The translations under genes were made by a program, and so were the position numbers. The notes under the pieces were generated by a model, which was not told the DNA's origin, made no database searches, and saw nothing but the letters and a program-made list of their open reading frames with translations. A stretch of DNA of 13,053 nucleotides from Chloroflexota bacterium (GTDB taxonomy: Bacteria > Chloroflexota > Dormibacteria > Dormibacterales > Dormibacteraceae). The stretch covers positions 1 through 13,053 of the forward strand of contig VBGV01000020.1 of assembly GCA_005880755.1 (NCBI GenBank), given 5' to 3'. This document shows positions 1-7,059 of this stretch, piece by piece. Numbering within the stretch: the stretch's first letter is position 1; each line of letters opens with the position of its first letter.

Positions 1-391
1 TGAAGCTGGGCGAGCCCTTCCACCACGAGCTGCCCGCCGCCTTGACCAGGTTTTGCGATAGCGGGTCGCTGCCCATGCGGGCTGCGAGAAACTTCTGGCC
101 CCGAAAGTAAGCGGCCTCGCCGAGGACGATCGCCTCCACCTTCTGGTCGCCCGTGCTGGCGGTGGCGTGCTCCGTGTTGGGTCGGACGAGCTGCACGTCG
201 ATCGCCCACAGCTCCCCCGCGGAAGTTGAGTAGGTCCCGTTGATGTCGAAGCCCTTCGCCTGGGTCAAGGTGTTGGCAGCGCCGTCCTCCAGCACGCGCT
301 CGCTCGGCAGGCCAAGACCAAGAGTGGGATCACACGCCGCCAGCGCGAAACCCAGTCCAGCGGCGGCGAGAAGTCGAATTTGTATTCGCAC
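1..391 (-). CDS. Partial secreted lipoprotein, possibly LppX/LprG-like
   Basis: This reading frame is open on the minus strand from a start near the left edge to the window boundary, so only the N-terminal ~130 residues are seen. The GTG at 391 gives V-R-I-Q-I-R, a hydrophobic stretch L-L-A-A-A-G-L-G-F-A, then the lipobox L-A-A-C, a classic signal-peptidase-II signal; an ATG at 424 in the same frame would only lengthen the n-region, and GGACGAG before the GTG is a passable ribosome site. The mature part alternates polar and hydrophobic residues (for example K-V-E-A-I-V-L-G-E-A-A-Y-F-R-G-Q), a pattern resembling the beta-sheet lipoproteins of the LppX/LprAFG type that carry lipids or act as anchored chaperones. 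That family link is inference from pattern only. It is divergent from the NqrB-like gene across a very short gap that holds an inverted repeat. Confidence 0.75.
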   Translation of the reverse strand, partial: MRIQIRLLAAAGLGFALAACDPTLGLGLPSERVLEDGAANTLTQAKGFDINGTYSTSAGELWAIDVQLVRPNTEHATASTGDQKVEAIVLGEAAYFRGQKFLAARMGSDPLSQNLVKAAGSSWWKGSPSF

Positions 392-405
392 GGCGGCTCG
401 TCCGT

Positions 406-433
406 GTAACGGCCCGCTTACCATGACCGTTAC
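406..433. promoter_or_regulatory. Inverted repeat, putative operator (GTAACGG/CCGTTAC)
   Basis: Perfect 7-bp inverted repeat GTAACGG (406-412) and CCGTTAC (427-433) with a 14-bp spacer, lying between the divergent lipoprotein and NqrB-like genes. It ends 6 bp before the ATG at 440 and 14 bp before the GTG at 391. The outer GTAAC-N18-GTTAC pattern recurs with the same 28-bp length at 2768-2795, in front of the AhpD-like gene, which argues that it is a protein-binding site. The regulator is not in the window in any form I recognise. Confidence 0.5.
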
Positions 434-439
434 CCGACC

Positions 440-2188
440 ATGGCGACCACCGACGCGCCGTCGTCGCACGGGGTGAGCGTACCCGGCGAAGCGCCGCGCC
501 GGGCGGTCCCCAGGCGCCGGAGTCTTCGGATCCGGGGGCGGGAGTACCCGGTCCTGCTGCCGAGCATCCGGGATCCCCGACTCCACGTGGCCGCGGTCCT
601 CTTGACCCTCCAGGTCCTCGGGCAAACGGTCCTGAATTTCCGCCTGTCGGTGGCCCAGATCCTCATCTGTCTCGTCACCGGCGCCCTGATCGAATTCGGC
701 GTCGGGTTCTTCAAGGACAAGGTCATCATGTGGCCGGCCAGCGGGCTGCTGACCGGGAACAGCACCGCCTTCATCCTCAGGGTCCCAGGCACGGTTCACG
801 GCCAATGGTGGAGCAAGCACGGGTTCTTGATCTTCATCGGTGTGGTCGCCTTCGCGATGGCCACGAAGTACGTGATCCGCTGGAAGGGACGGCACATCTT
901 CAACCCCTCCAACATCGCGCTCGTCCTGGCCTTTGTCGTCCTGGGGCCGCAGTACACAGAGCCGCAGGACCTGTGGTGGATCCCGCTCGGCCCGTGGATG
1001 TACGTGACGTACGCGATCTTGATCGGCGGCGGCCTGCTGATCGCCTGGGAGCTGAAGCTGCTCGGCCTGGAGCTCGGATACATGGCCGCGTTTGCCGCCG
1101 CCGTCGCGATCGCCCTGGCCCCCGTGCCCGACCACTGCATGGTCGCCAGCTGGCACGCGACCGCGCTTTGCGGTCGAGACCTGTGGCAGACCCTGGTCAC
1201 CTCGCCTGAGGTCCTGATCTTTGCGTTCTTCATGCTTCCCGATCCTCGGACGGTTCCGGACGGACAGGTTGGGCGATTCGTGTTCGGCGTGATCGTCGCC
1301 GTCCTCTCGGTCATCCTCCTGGGCCCGACGACGCTCGAGTTCTGGACCAAGACGGCGCTGCTGGGCAGCTTAGTTTTCGCATGCGCCGGGCGCTTTGCGC
1401 TGGCGCGATTGCTGGCGCCGCTCGAGGAGGCCGGCGGGGGCCTGGCGGTGGTGCGCAGGCTGGGCTGGGCGGCCCCCGCGGTCCTCGGAGTGACGCTGTT
1501 GCTCGCCACGGCGCTCCCCGTCGCGGCCCAGCTCTCGACGCACGGCCCCGAGCCGGCGCCCGAGCTGCCGGACGGTTCGACGCCCAAGCTCGCCCTCAGC
1601 GTCGGTTCCGGGCCGGACTACGCGACGTGGCTGTCGGTCACAGCCGGTTCGGCGCTGCCTCCAAGCGGCAACTCCGTTCCCATTTCGGCAACCGGCCGCG
1701 TGTGGACGCTGCCCGCGATCCCTTCGGTGAGCATCCCTTCCAACGTGCCCGCGTTTGACTCCTCGGTCAACCAGCAGACCGCCGACAGGTGGGCTCACGA
1801 CGTGGTGCTTGACCTGATCATCGAGTCGGAAGCTCGGCGGACCCACGACACGAAGCTCGCCGAGGACGGCGCCAGCGGCGACGGACTGACGGAGTTCACC
1901 GACGTGATCGCCCAGGACATCGCCGGCGGCAAGTTCGTCGAGAAGAGGTACAGCTTCGACCGCGTCCAGCTGACCCTGTTTCTACCGAAGTTCAGCACCC
2001 AGGGCCGGCGGCTGATCGGGGTCACCCTGCATGGAACGACCACGCTGATCACCCGGGACGCTGCGGGAAACGTGGTCTCGCAGCAGACGCAGTCCTACGC
2101 GAAGAGCTGGGGCCTCGGTGGCGTGAAGGGCGGCAACCTGAACCACGACGTGATCAGCGCCGACTTCACCGACCTGACTCTGGCCTAG
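440..2188 (+). CDS. NqrB/RnfD/UnbU-like membrane protein with exported C-terminal domain
   Basis: 582 residues. Residues ~45-325 form a polytopic membrane region with hallmarks of the NQR2/RnfD/RnfE family: S-G-L-L-T-G-N-S near 101-108, H-I-F-N-P-S-N near 152-158 and F-F-M-L-P-D-P-R-T-V-P near 263-273 (compare M-A-T-D-P in NqrB and RnfD). In this family the subunit is part of a membrane flavin electron-transfer and ion-moving complex; soluble-gene-cluster relatives are called UnbU. I see no covalent-FMN S-G-A-T motif, and no other Nqr or Rnf subunit lies nearby, so it may work differently. A further membrane segment at ~343-363 is followed by ~220 non-membrane residues (365-582), rich in beta-type segments, that I cannot assign. 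The ATG at 440 lacks a clear ribosome site, so the mRNA may be leaderless. The 3' end overlaps the convergent AhpD-like gene by 23 bp. Confidence 0.8.
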   Translation: MATTDAPSSHGVSVPGEAPRRAVPRRRSLRIRGREYPVLLPSIRDPRLHVAAVLLTLQVLGQTVLNFRLSVAQILICLVTGALIEFGVGFFKDKVIMWPASGLLTGNSTAFILRVPGTVHGQWWSKHGFLIFIGVVAFAMATKYVIRWKGRHIFNPSNIALVLAFVVLGPQYTEPQDLWWIPLGPWMYVTYAILIGGGLLIAWELKLLGLELGYMAAFAAAVAIALAPVPDHCMVASWHATALCGRDLWQTLVTSPEVLIFAFFMLPDPRTVPDGQVGRFVFGVIVAVLSVILLGPTTLEFWTKTALLGSLVFACAGRFALARLLAPLEEAGGGLAVVRRLGWAAPAVLGVTLLLATALPVAAQLSTHGPEPAPELPDGSTPKLALSVGSGPDYATWLSVTAGSALPPSGNSVPISATGRVWTLPAIPSVSIPSNVPAFDSSVNQQTADRWAHDVVLDLIIESEARRTHDTKLAEDGASGDGLTEFTDVIAQDIAGGKFVEKRYSFDRVQLTLFLPKFSTQGRRLIGVTLHGTTTLITRDAAGNVVSQQTQSYAKSWGLGGVKGGNLNHDVISADFTDLTLA

Positions 2189-2759
2189 CGGCGGCGGGGA
2201 TTCCGTCCGGCTCGTACATTGCCGGCGGCTCGATGCCGAAAGTGTCCGCGAGCCTGACGAACAGGTTGAACAACGCCGCGTCGTAGGCCGCTTCCGCGAT
2301 CTGCTCGTCGGTCCAACCGGCATCGCGCAGACCCTGCACCTGCTCGTCGGTGACGCGGTAGGCGTGCTTTGTGATCGTGGCGACGAAATCGAGCAGCAGG
2401 CGGTGGGGCTGGTCGAGCCCCGACCCCTCGAGGTCGCCATCGCGCAGTGCTTGCGCGGCCTTCCCGTACGTCTCGCCCTGCAACTGCAGGAACCAGCTAT
2501 GCGAGCTGAGTCAATAGCGGCACTTGTTCAGCGCCGACACGTACGAGGCGATCATCTCGTGCTGCGCCCGCGTCAGCGCTCCGTCGCTGAAGTGGAGCCT
2601 CGACGCGGCGTCGATCGCGGTCAGAAAGTCCGGCCGCAGGCTCATCGTGCGGAGGATGTCGGGCACGATCTTGGCCACGCTGCGCGACTTGGATGCCGCA
2701 TACAGCTCGGCCAGCGGGCCTTCAGCGTCCGCTTCCTCGACCATCTTGATGCGGGCCAT
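2166..2759 (-). CDS. AhpD-like/carboxymuconolactone decarboxylase-family protein, probable selenoprotein (in-frame TGA = Sec)
   Basis: Read through one TGA (2511-2513), the minus frame gives 197 residues, the usual length for peroxidase-related AhpD-fold enzymes. The N-terminal half ends A-L-N-K-C-R-Y, then TGA, then L-S-S-H in the same frame. AhpD proteins need C-x-x-C-x-x-x-H; here it is C80-R-Y-U83-L-S-S-H87, so TGA falls exactly on the second active-site Cys. The half after TGA is plainly the rest of the family: an L-R-D-G-D spacer, L-L-L-D-F-V-A-T-I-T-K, V-T-D-E-Q-V-Q-G-L-R-D-A-G-W-T-D-E-Q-I, then A-L-F-N-L-F-V-R-L-A-D. CxxU and UxxC members of this family are known among bacterial selenoproteins. 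Such enzymes reduce peroxides with thiol cofactors or protect against oxidants. A SECIS-like hairpin follows the TGA (separate entry). If it were not a selenoprotein it would be a pseudogene or carry a base error at that codon. The start ATG at 2759 has no clear Shine-Dalgarno; an inverted repeat lies 8 bp upstream. Confidence 0.85.
2472..2505 (-). promoter_or_regulatory. SECIS-like hairpin downstream of the in-frame TGA
   Basis: Number the minus strand from the T of TGA as 1. CTCGC (9-13) pairs perfectly with GCGAG (38-42). Inside it, 15-20 can pair with 28-33 (four Watson-Crick, two G-U pairs), leaving apical loop GUUCCUG (21-27), which begins with GU. Bacterial SECIS elements lie within the reading frame just after UGA, with a G, often GU, at the start of the apical loop about 16-37 nt away; this fits. 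A competing inner pairing, CCTGC (24-28) with GCAGG (33-37) and loop AGUU, is stronger in Watson-Crick terms, so the true fold is not settled. SelB recognition is inference. Confidence 0.5.
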
Positions 2760-2767
2760 CGACCGAA

Positions 2768-2795
2768 GTAACGCCCGCTCGAGATCAGGGGTTAC
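2768..2795. promoter_or_regulatory. Inverted repeat, putative operator (GTAAC-N18-GTTAC)
   Basis: GTAAC (2768-2772) and GTTAC (2791-2795) form a 28-bp imperfect palindrome with extra CCC/GGG pairing inside. It ends 8 bp upstream of the ATG of the minus-strand AhpD-like selenoprotein gene. Outer sequence, total length and distance to the start codon match the site at 406-433. The surrounding 2760-2910 gap holds no other element I can support. Confidence 0.45.
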
Positions 2796-2910
2796 GTCCG
2801 CTGCGGGCCGTCCCAGGACCAGCGCGGCGTCAGCAGATCCGGCCCGACGCCCCGATCTATCTGATCTTCAGCGCATAGCGTTGGAGCGAGCGTCGATGAG
2901 AGGCACTCAC

Positions 2911-4662
2911 CTAGATCATGTTCGGCCGCGCGTTCACAGGCCTTCGTGGACTCTTCTCCTTGCGCTCATGGTTGTCGGATGGCGGATTTGCCGGGAACGT
3001 GGAGAGGAACGTGGGCTGGCGACGAGCCTGGGTCACGTGCTCGAATCCCGACGCCAACTTGATCAGAGTCGGCTCGCTGAAGGCGGTGCTGAAGAAGGAA
3101 ACCCCGACCGGAAGCAGGTCGTAGCTCATCCCCGAAGGAACGTTGATGATGGGGTAGCCGACGATTGCGGCCGGCGAGGTCGATCCGGAAGATGTGAAGT
3201 GATCGCCGTTGACCAGGTCAGTGGTCCAGGCGGGGCTGTCCGTGGGCGCCACGATCGCGTCCAGCGAGTTCGCGGCAAGCAAGGCGTCGATGCCATCACT
3301 TGCCCCAATGAATTTGTCGGTGTTCAGGGCATCCTGGTAGGCGGCAATCGTGGCCGCGTCGTGAATGTCGGTGTCCCGAGCCGCGACCATCAGTTCCTGG
3401 CCGAAGAACTTGAGCTCCTGGTCGGCATGGAGCGAATTGAACGCGATGACATCGTCGATGGTGTGAATCGATGTGCCGGGCCTGGTGGCGAGATACGCGT
3501 TGAGGTCCTGGTGGAAGTCGAAGAAGAGAACCACGATCTCGGCGGCGAACGAAAAGATCGCATCGAAATGGTTGAAGTTGACGTCAACGAGGGTCGCCCC
3601 AGCTCCAGCCATGGCCGCCAGGGACTGGTCGAACAACCCCGACATCTTGAGATTCGGTCCCGTGTACTGCCGTGCCACACCGATCCTCGCGCCGCTCAGG
3701 CCATTCGGGTCCAGGAACGCGGTGTAGTCGGCCGGAATGCGGGGCCTGGTCCGGCCAGTCCCGCGCCACCCCAGTGGCACGCCATTCGTCGCAGGGTCGC
3801 GGATATCGCCACTTCGCGAAACAATCGCGCTCAAAACCGCTGCCGCATCCGCCACCGTTCTAGCGTGCGGCCCGACGGTGTCCTGAGTGTGCGAGATCGG
3901 GATCACGCCCGCCCGACTCACCAACCCGACGGTTGGCTTGATGCCAACCACCCCGCAGTTGTTCGCAGGTCCGACGATGCTGCCGTCGGTTTCAGTGCCG
4001 ATCGCAACCGCGGTGAAGTTGGCGGCCACCGCAGCTGCGGACCCCGAGCTGGAACCGGAAGGATTGGTGTCGATGATGTATGGGTTGTTGCAGAGCCCAC
4101 CGCGACCGGACCAGCCGCTTGTCGAGGCGCTACCGCGGAAGTTTGCCCACTCGCTCAATCCAGCCTTGCCAAGCACGATCGCGCCTGCCTGACGGAGCTT
4201 GGCGGCCACGGTCGCATCCATCGACGGCGCGGGAATGCCAGCCAGGGCCAGAGATCCGGAGGCGGTCTGCATTCTGTCGTGGGTGTCCACGTTGTCCTTG
4301 AGGAGGACAGGAATGCCGTGGAGAGGGCCGCGCGGACCCGTGGCGCGCCGCTCGCGATCGAGCGCCTGGGCAATGCTCCGTGCATCCGGATTCAGCTCGA
4401 TGATCGAGTTGACCCTCGGTCCAGCCTGATCGAGGTGGCTGATTCGGTCGAAATAGAACTCGACAAGATCGACTGCGCTCAACTTGCCTTGGCTCATCAG
4501 GCCCTGCAGCTGCACGATCGTTTTCTCGTTTAGATCGCTGCGCGCGGACGCGGCGGAGGCGACCGCGGTTCCGCCCACGGCGGCGATCGAAGCTCCGGCG
4601 CCGGCAAGGACACCCATCTTGAGCACGTCACGTCGGCTGAGCTTCATTGAACCCACCCCCAC
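2911..4662 (-). CDS. Tat-exported amidase-signature family hydrolase
   Basis: 583 residues from a GTG at 4662, which has AGGA seven bases upstream; an in-frame ATG at 4647 preceded by GGTGGG would give M-K-L-S-R-R and is an equally reasonable start. Residues 9-15, S-R-R-D-V-L-K, plus a hydrophobic stretch and A-S-A-A are a twin-arginine signal, so the enzyme folds in the cytoplasm and is exported. The amidase-signature triad is present: K122 in P-V-L-L-K-D-N, S204 in P-S-G-S-S-S-G-S and S228 in T-E-T-D-G-S-I-V. The last two are 24 residues apart, as in fatty-acid amide hydrolase and the Stenotrophomonas peptide amidase, which is also a similar single-chain secreted type. It hydrolyses an amide bond; the substrate is not predictable (C-terminal peptide amides are one guess). 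It lies 151 bp upstream of the AhpD-like gene on the same strand, so read-through transcription is possible. Confidence 0.9.
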   Translation of the reverse strand: MGVGSMKLSRRDVLKMGVLAGAGASIAAVGGTAVASAASARSDLNEKTIVQLQGLMSQGKLSAVDLVEFYFDRISHLDQAGPRVNSIIELNPDARSIAQALDRERRATGPRGPLHGIPVLLKDNVDTHDRMQTASGSLALAGIPAPSMDATVAAKLRQAGAIVLGKAGLSEWANFRGSASTSGWSGRGGLCNNPYIIDTNPSGSSSGSAAAVAANFTAVAIGTETDGSIVGPANNCGVVGIKPTVGLVSRAGVIPISHTQDTVGPHARTVADAAAVLSAIVSRSGDIRDPATNGVPLGWRGTGRTRPRIPADYTAFLDPNGLSGARIGVARQYTGPNLKMSGLFDQSLAAMAGAGATLVDVNFNHFDAIFSFAAEIVVLFFDFHQDLNAYLATRPGTSIHTIDDVIAFNSLHADQELKFFGQELMVAARDTDIHDAATIAAYQDALNTDKFIGASDGIDALLAANSLDAIVAPTDSPAWTTDLVNGDHFTSSGSTSPAAIVGYPIINVPSGMSYDLLPVGVSFFSTAFSEPTLIKLASGFEHVTQARRQPTFLSTFPANPPSDNHERKEKSPRRPVNARPNMI

Positions 4663-4848
4663 TTCAGGTCCTGACGGTGCCAGGTCAGCCTACTATCGCC
4701 AGACTGCCCGGTCTAGACCCTCTTAGTCGTCAGTGGGTTCAGTGCAGGAGTCGCTGCCAGTCTCGGGGTACGCGGCCTCTCGGTCCCGGCACTTAATTGG
4801 CCACTTAACGGCGGCTGTTTCCCGAGGACGCCGGAATAGAGTGGCGTC
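4663..4848. other. Divergent intergenic region between amidase and histidine kinase genes
   Basis: About 186 bp hold the promoters of two divergent genes. Visible elements are a perfect 10-bp palindrome GGTCTAGACC (4710-4719) and two CACTTAA direct repeats (4790-4796 and 4802-4808), 12 bp apart, about 45-60 bp before the kinase start. I cannot identify a convincing -35/-10 pair in either direction, and neither repeat matches a regulator site I know. Confidence 0.35.
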
Positions 4849-6972
4849 GTGTCCGAAGACTCCGGCCGCCTTGCCGCCATCGCGGCCGCATCAGACGCAT
4901 TCAGTGATGCGGTTCCAGACATGGAAGCCCTGCTCGCGATCGTCGCCGAGCACATATCCCGTGCGACGGGCGATCTTTGCGCCGTCGTCCTGCTGTCGCG
5001 AGACGGCAAGCACGTCGAGCCCGTAGCCGCCTATCACCCGAATCCCAACCTGCGGGAGTACGTGAGCGGGCTGATCGGCGTACCGATCGAGATCGACGCG
5101 TCCGGTCCGTGGAAAACAGTCCTCAAGGAGCGGCGACCGGTTGTCATCCCCATCGATCCCGACCATCTCCCCCCGAACGTCGCCCCGCACCAGGCGCGGC
5201 ACATCCAGAAATGGCGTATGCGTGAGTCGGCGATGCTGCCGATGGTCGCGCAGGACAGAGTCGTGGGCGGGCTCAACCTCAACCGATATGAGGGCAGCTC
5301 ACCACTCCGCCCGGAGGACATCCAGCATCTGGAAAGCCTCGCGGCCCGCGCCGCGCGTGCGATCGCCATCGCCCAGCTCATGCAAGACCAGAAGCTGACG
5401 GCAAACGAGCTTGAGATCAAAGTGGCAGAGCGCACCGCGGCGTTCCTGGAGGCACAAGAGGACGCCACGCGTGCCAATCAGGCCAAGAGTCGGTTTCTCG
5501 CCAGCATGAGCCATGAGCTGCGGACCCCACTCAACTCGATCCTTGGATTCTCCGAACTGCTCAGCGACGACACGGCCGACAGGTTCGACGAACCGACGCG
5601 TCGCCGGTTTCTGCATCAGATCCACAGCAGCGGCGAGCATCTGCTCCAACTCATCAACGACATCCTCGACCTCTCGAAAGTCGAGGCCGGGCAGATGGAC
5701 CTGCACCTCGGACCTGTTGAGGTCGGCAACGTCATCGAGGATGTCCGCGCAACCGTCGAGCCTCTGGCTCGGAGCAAGTCGATCGCGCTGACCATCGAGC
5801 CATCGCCGGAGCTCCGCCTCGTCGCTGACGCCGCGAAGGTAAGGCAGATGCTGTTGAACCTGGTCTCCAACGCAATCAAGTTCACCCACAGCGGTGGTCG
5901 GATCGACGTCCGACGCCGCCAGATTGAGATGTTGGTGGAGATTGCAGTCTCCGACACAGGCATCGGGATCGCGCAGCAAGACCTGGGTCACCTCTTCACG
6001 GAGTTCCACCGGCTCGACGCGGGCCCAGGGCCGCAACAGGAGGGAACCGGTCTGGGCCTGGCCCTGACAAAACGTTTGGCCGAATTGCATGGCGGCCAGG
6101 TCAGCGTGGAAAGTGAACTCGGCAAGGGAAGCACCTTCACCTTGCGTCTGCCGCTCCAGGGGCCCGCTCCTGCGGCGTCCTTGCAGGTCGCGCCGCCGCA
6201 GGTCGCGGCGGGCGATCCGGGACGGCCGCTGGTGCTGGTGGTAGAGGACAATCCGCAGGCCGCGGAGATCCTGGCGAGCCACCTGCACGCCGGCGGATTT
6301 CGGATCGACGTTGCGCACACCGGCACCGACGCCCTGACGATGGCGCGCAACCTGAAACCGGTGGCGATCACCCTCGACATCCTCTTGCCCGAGGTCGACG
6401 GCTGGGAGGTCCTGACCCGACTCAAGGCTGACGAGGCCACCCGGAACATCCCGGTGGTCGTGGTCTCGGTGGTCGACAAACCGGCGCTCGGCCGGGCCCT
6501 CGGCGCGCTCGATTACTTCGTCAAGCCGGTGGACGGAAAGGCCTTGCTCTCGCGACTGAATCAATACAGATTCACGAGCCCGGTCGAGGACGCACCCGTT
6601 CGCGTGCTGGTCGTGGATGACGAGCCGGCCAACCTGGACCTGGTGGAAGGGCTTCTCAAACCTGCCGGCTTTGGCGTGCTCAGGGCCGGCAGCGGTCAGG
6701 AAGGTATCGACATGGCCATATCGGAGATACCCAACCTGATCCTGCTCGACCTGATGATGCCGGGCCTGAGTGGGTTCGATGTCGTGGAGGCGCTCAGGGA
6801 GAAGGAAGCGACACGCTCGATCCCGATCATGGTCTTGACCGCCAAAGTGCTGACCGACGCTGACAAGAAGGCTCTGAATGGCCAGGTGGCGGCCATCTTC
6901 CAGCGCGACTCGGTCGCTGGAACCGAGCTCACAGCCTGGCTCCGAAGCATCGTCGCCAAAACCCAGACCTAG
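4849..6972 (+). CDS. Soluble hybrid histidine kinase, GAF-HisKA-HATPase-REC-REC
   Basis: 707 residues from a GTG start, with no membrane segment, so it senses an internal signal. An N-terminal GAF-type sensor domain (~10-175) is followed by a coiled linker (~180-212). The HisKA domain has S-H-E-L-R-T-P-L-N (phospho-acceptor H222). The ATPase domain has N341 in N-L-V-S-N-A-I-K-F, the G1 box D-T-G-I-G-I (369-374) and the G2 box G-T-G-L-G-L-A (399-405). Receiver 1 (~461-575) has E466/D467, phospho-acceptor D510 and K559 in F-V-K-P. Receiver 2 (~584-702) has D590/D591, acceptor D634 in L-L-D-L-M-M-P and T664, but the conserved Lys is replaced (I-F-Q-R-D, R686), so its phosphorylation response may differ. 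There is no output domain, so phosphate presumably passes to a separate partner. It stands alone, 87 bp before the PadR operon, which has its own promoter. Confidence 0.93.
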   Translation: MSEDSGRLAAIAAASDAFSDAVPDMEALLAIVAEHISRATGDLCAVVLLSRDGKHVEPVAAYHPNPNLREYVSGLIGVPIEIDASGPWKTVLKERRPVVIPIDPDHLPPNVAPHQARHIQKWRMRESAMLPMVAQDRVVGGLNLNRYEGSSPLRPEDIQHLESLAARAARAIAIAQLMQDQKLTANELEIKVAERTAAFLEAQEDATRANQAKSRFLASMSHELRTPLNSILGFSELLSDDTADRFDEPTRRRFLHQIHSSGEHLLQLINDILDLSKVEAGQMDLHLGPVEVGNVIEDVRATVEPLARSKSIALTIEPSPELRLVADAAKVRQMLLNLVSNAIKFTHSGGRIDVRRRQIEMLVEIAVSDTGIGIAQQDLGHLFTEFHRLDAGPGPQQEGTGLGLALTKRLAELHGGQVSVESELGKGSTFTLRLPLQGPAPAASLQVAPPQVAAGDPGRPLVLVVEDNPQAAEILASHLHAGGFRIDVAHTGTDALTMARNLKPVAITLDILLPEVDGWEVLTRLKADEATRNIPVVVVSVVDKPALGRALGALDYFVKPVDGKALLSRLNQYRFTSPVEDAPVRVLVVDDEPANLDLVEGLLKPAGFGVLRAGSGQEGIDMAISEIPNLILLDLMMPGLSGFDVVEALREKEATRSIPIMVLTAKVLTDADKKALNGQVAAIFQRDSVAGTELTAWLRSIVAKTQT

Positions 6973-6984
6973 CCCTAAGCGGAC

Positions 6985-7026
6985 TTGACAACCGATACAT
7001 AGCACATATACTTCGGGCCTATGTAT
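6985..7026 (+). promoter_or_regulatory. Promoter and overlapping PadR-type operator
   Basis: TTGACA (6985-6990), a 16-bp spacer and TATACT (7007-7012) make a near-consensus housekeeping-sigma promoter. A perfect 8-bp inverted repeat, ATACATAG (6995-7002) and CTATGTAT (7019-7026) with 16 bp between, encloses the -10 box and expected start site. PadR-family repressors typically bind dyads containing ATGT/ACAT half-sites, and both half-sites contain ACAT or ATGT. The PadR gene starts 34 bp downstream, so autoregulation of the operon is the simple reading. Confidence 0.75.
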
Positions 7027-7059
7027 AGGCTTTTCCGCCGTCTGGTCGGGTAGCTGGGC

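Noticed and set aside
2511..2759. The 82-residue frame taken as a complete small protein
   Set aside because: It stops in the middle of the AhpD active site and the same frame carries the rest of the family after the TGA, so it is a fragment of one larger gene.
2524..4533. A 669-codon open frame on the plus strand
   Set aside because: It lies opposite the amidase gene, whose catalytic residues and Tat signal are intact; the plus frame is rich in Arg, Gly and Pro with no domain and is a by-product of high G+C.
4790..4808. CACTTAA direct repeats as a regulator site
   Set aside because: Two 7-bp copies without a matching -10/-35 pair or known motif are too weak; noted only within the intergenic entry.
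5299..7005. A 568-codon open frame on the minus strand
   Set aside because: It is antisense to the hybrid kinase, which has every expected motif; the antisense product shows no recognisable fold.
7021..7053. Ten-codon leader frame (ATG to TAG) before the PadR gene
   Set aside because: It starts within the operator at the expected transcription start, has no ribosome site and no attenuator-like codons or stem-loops.
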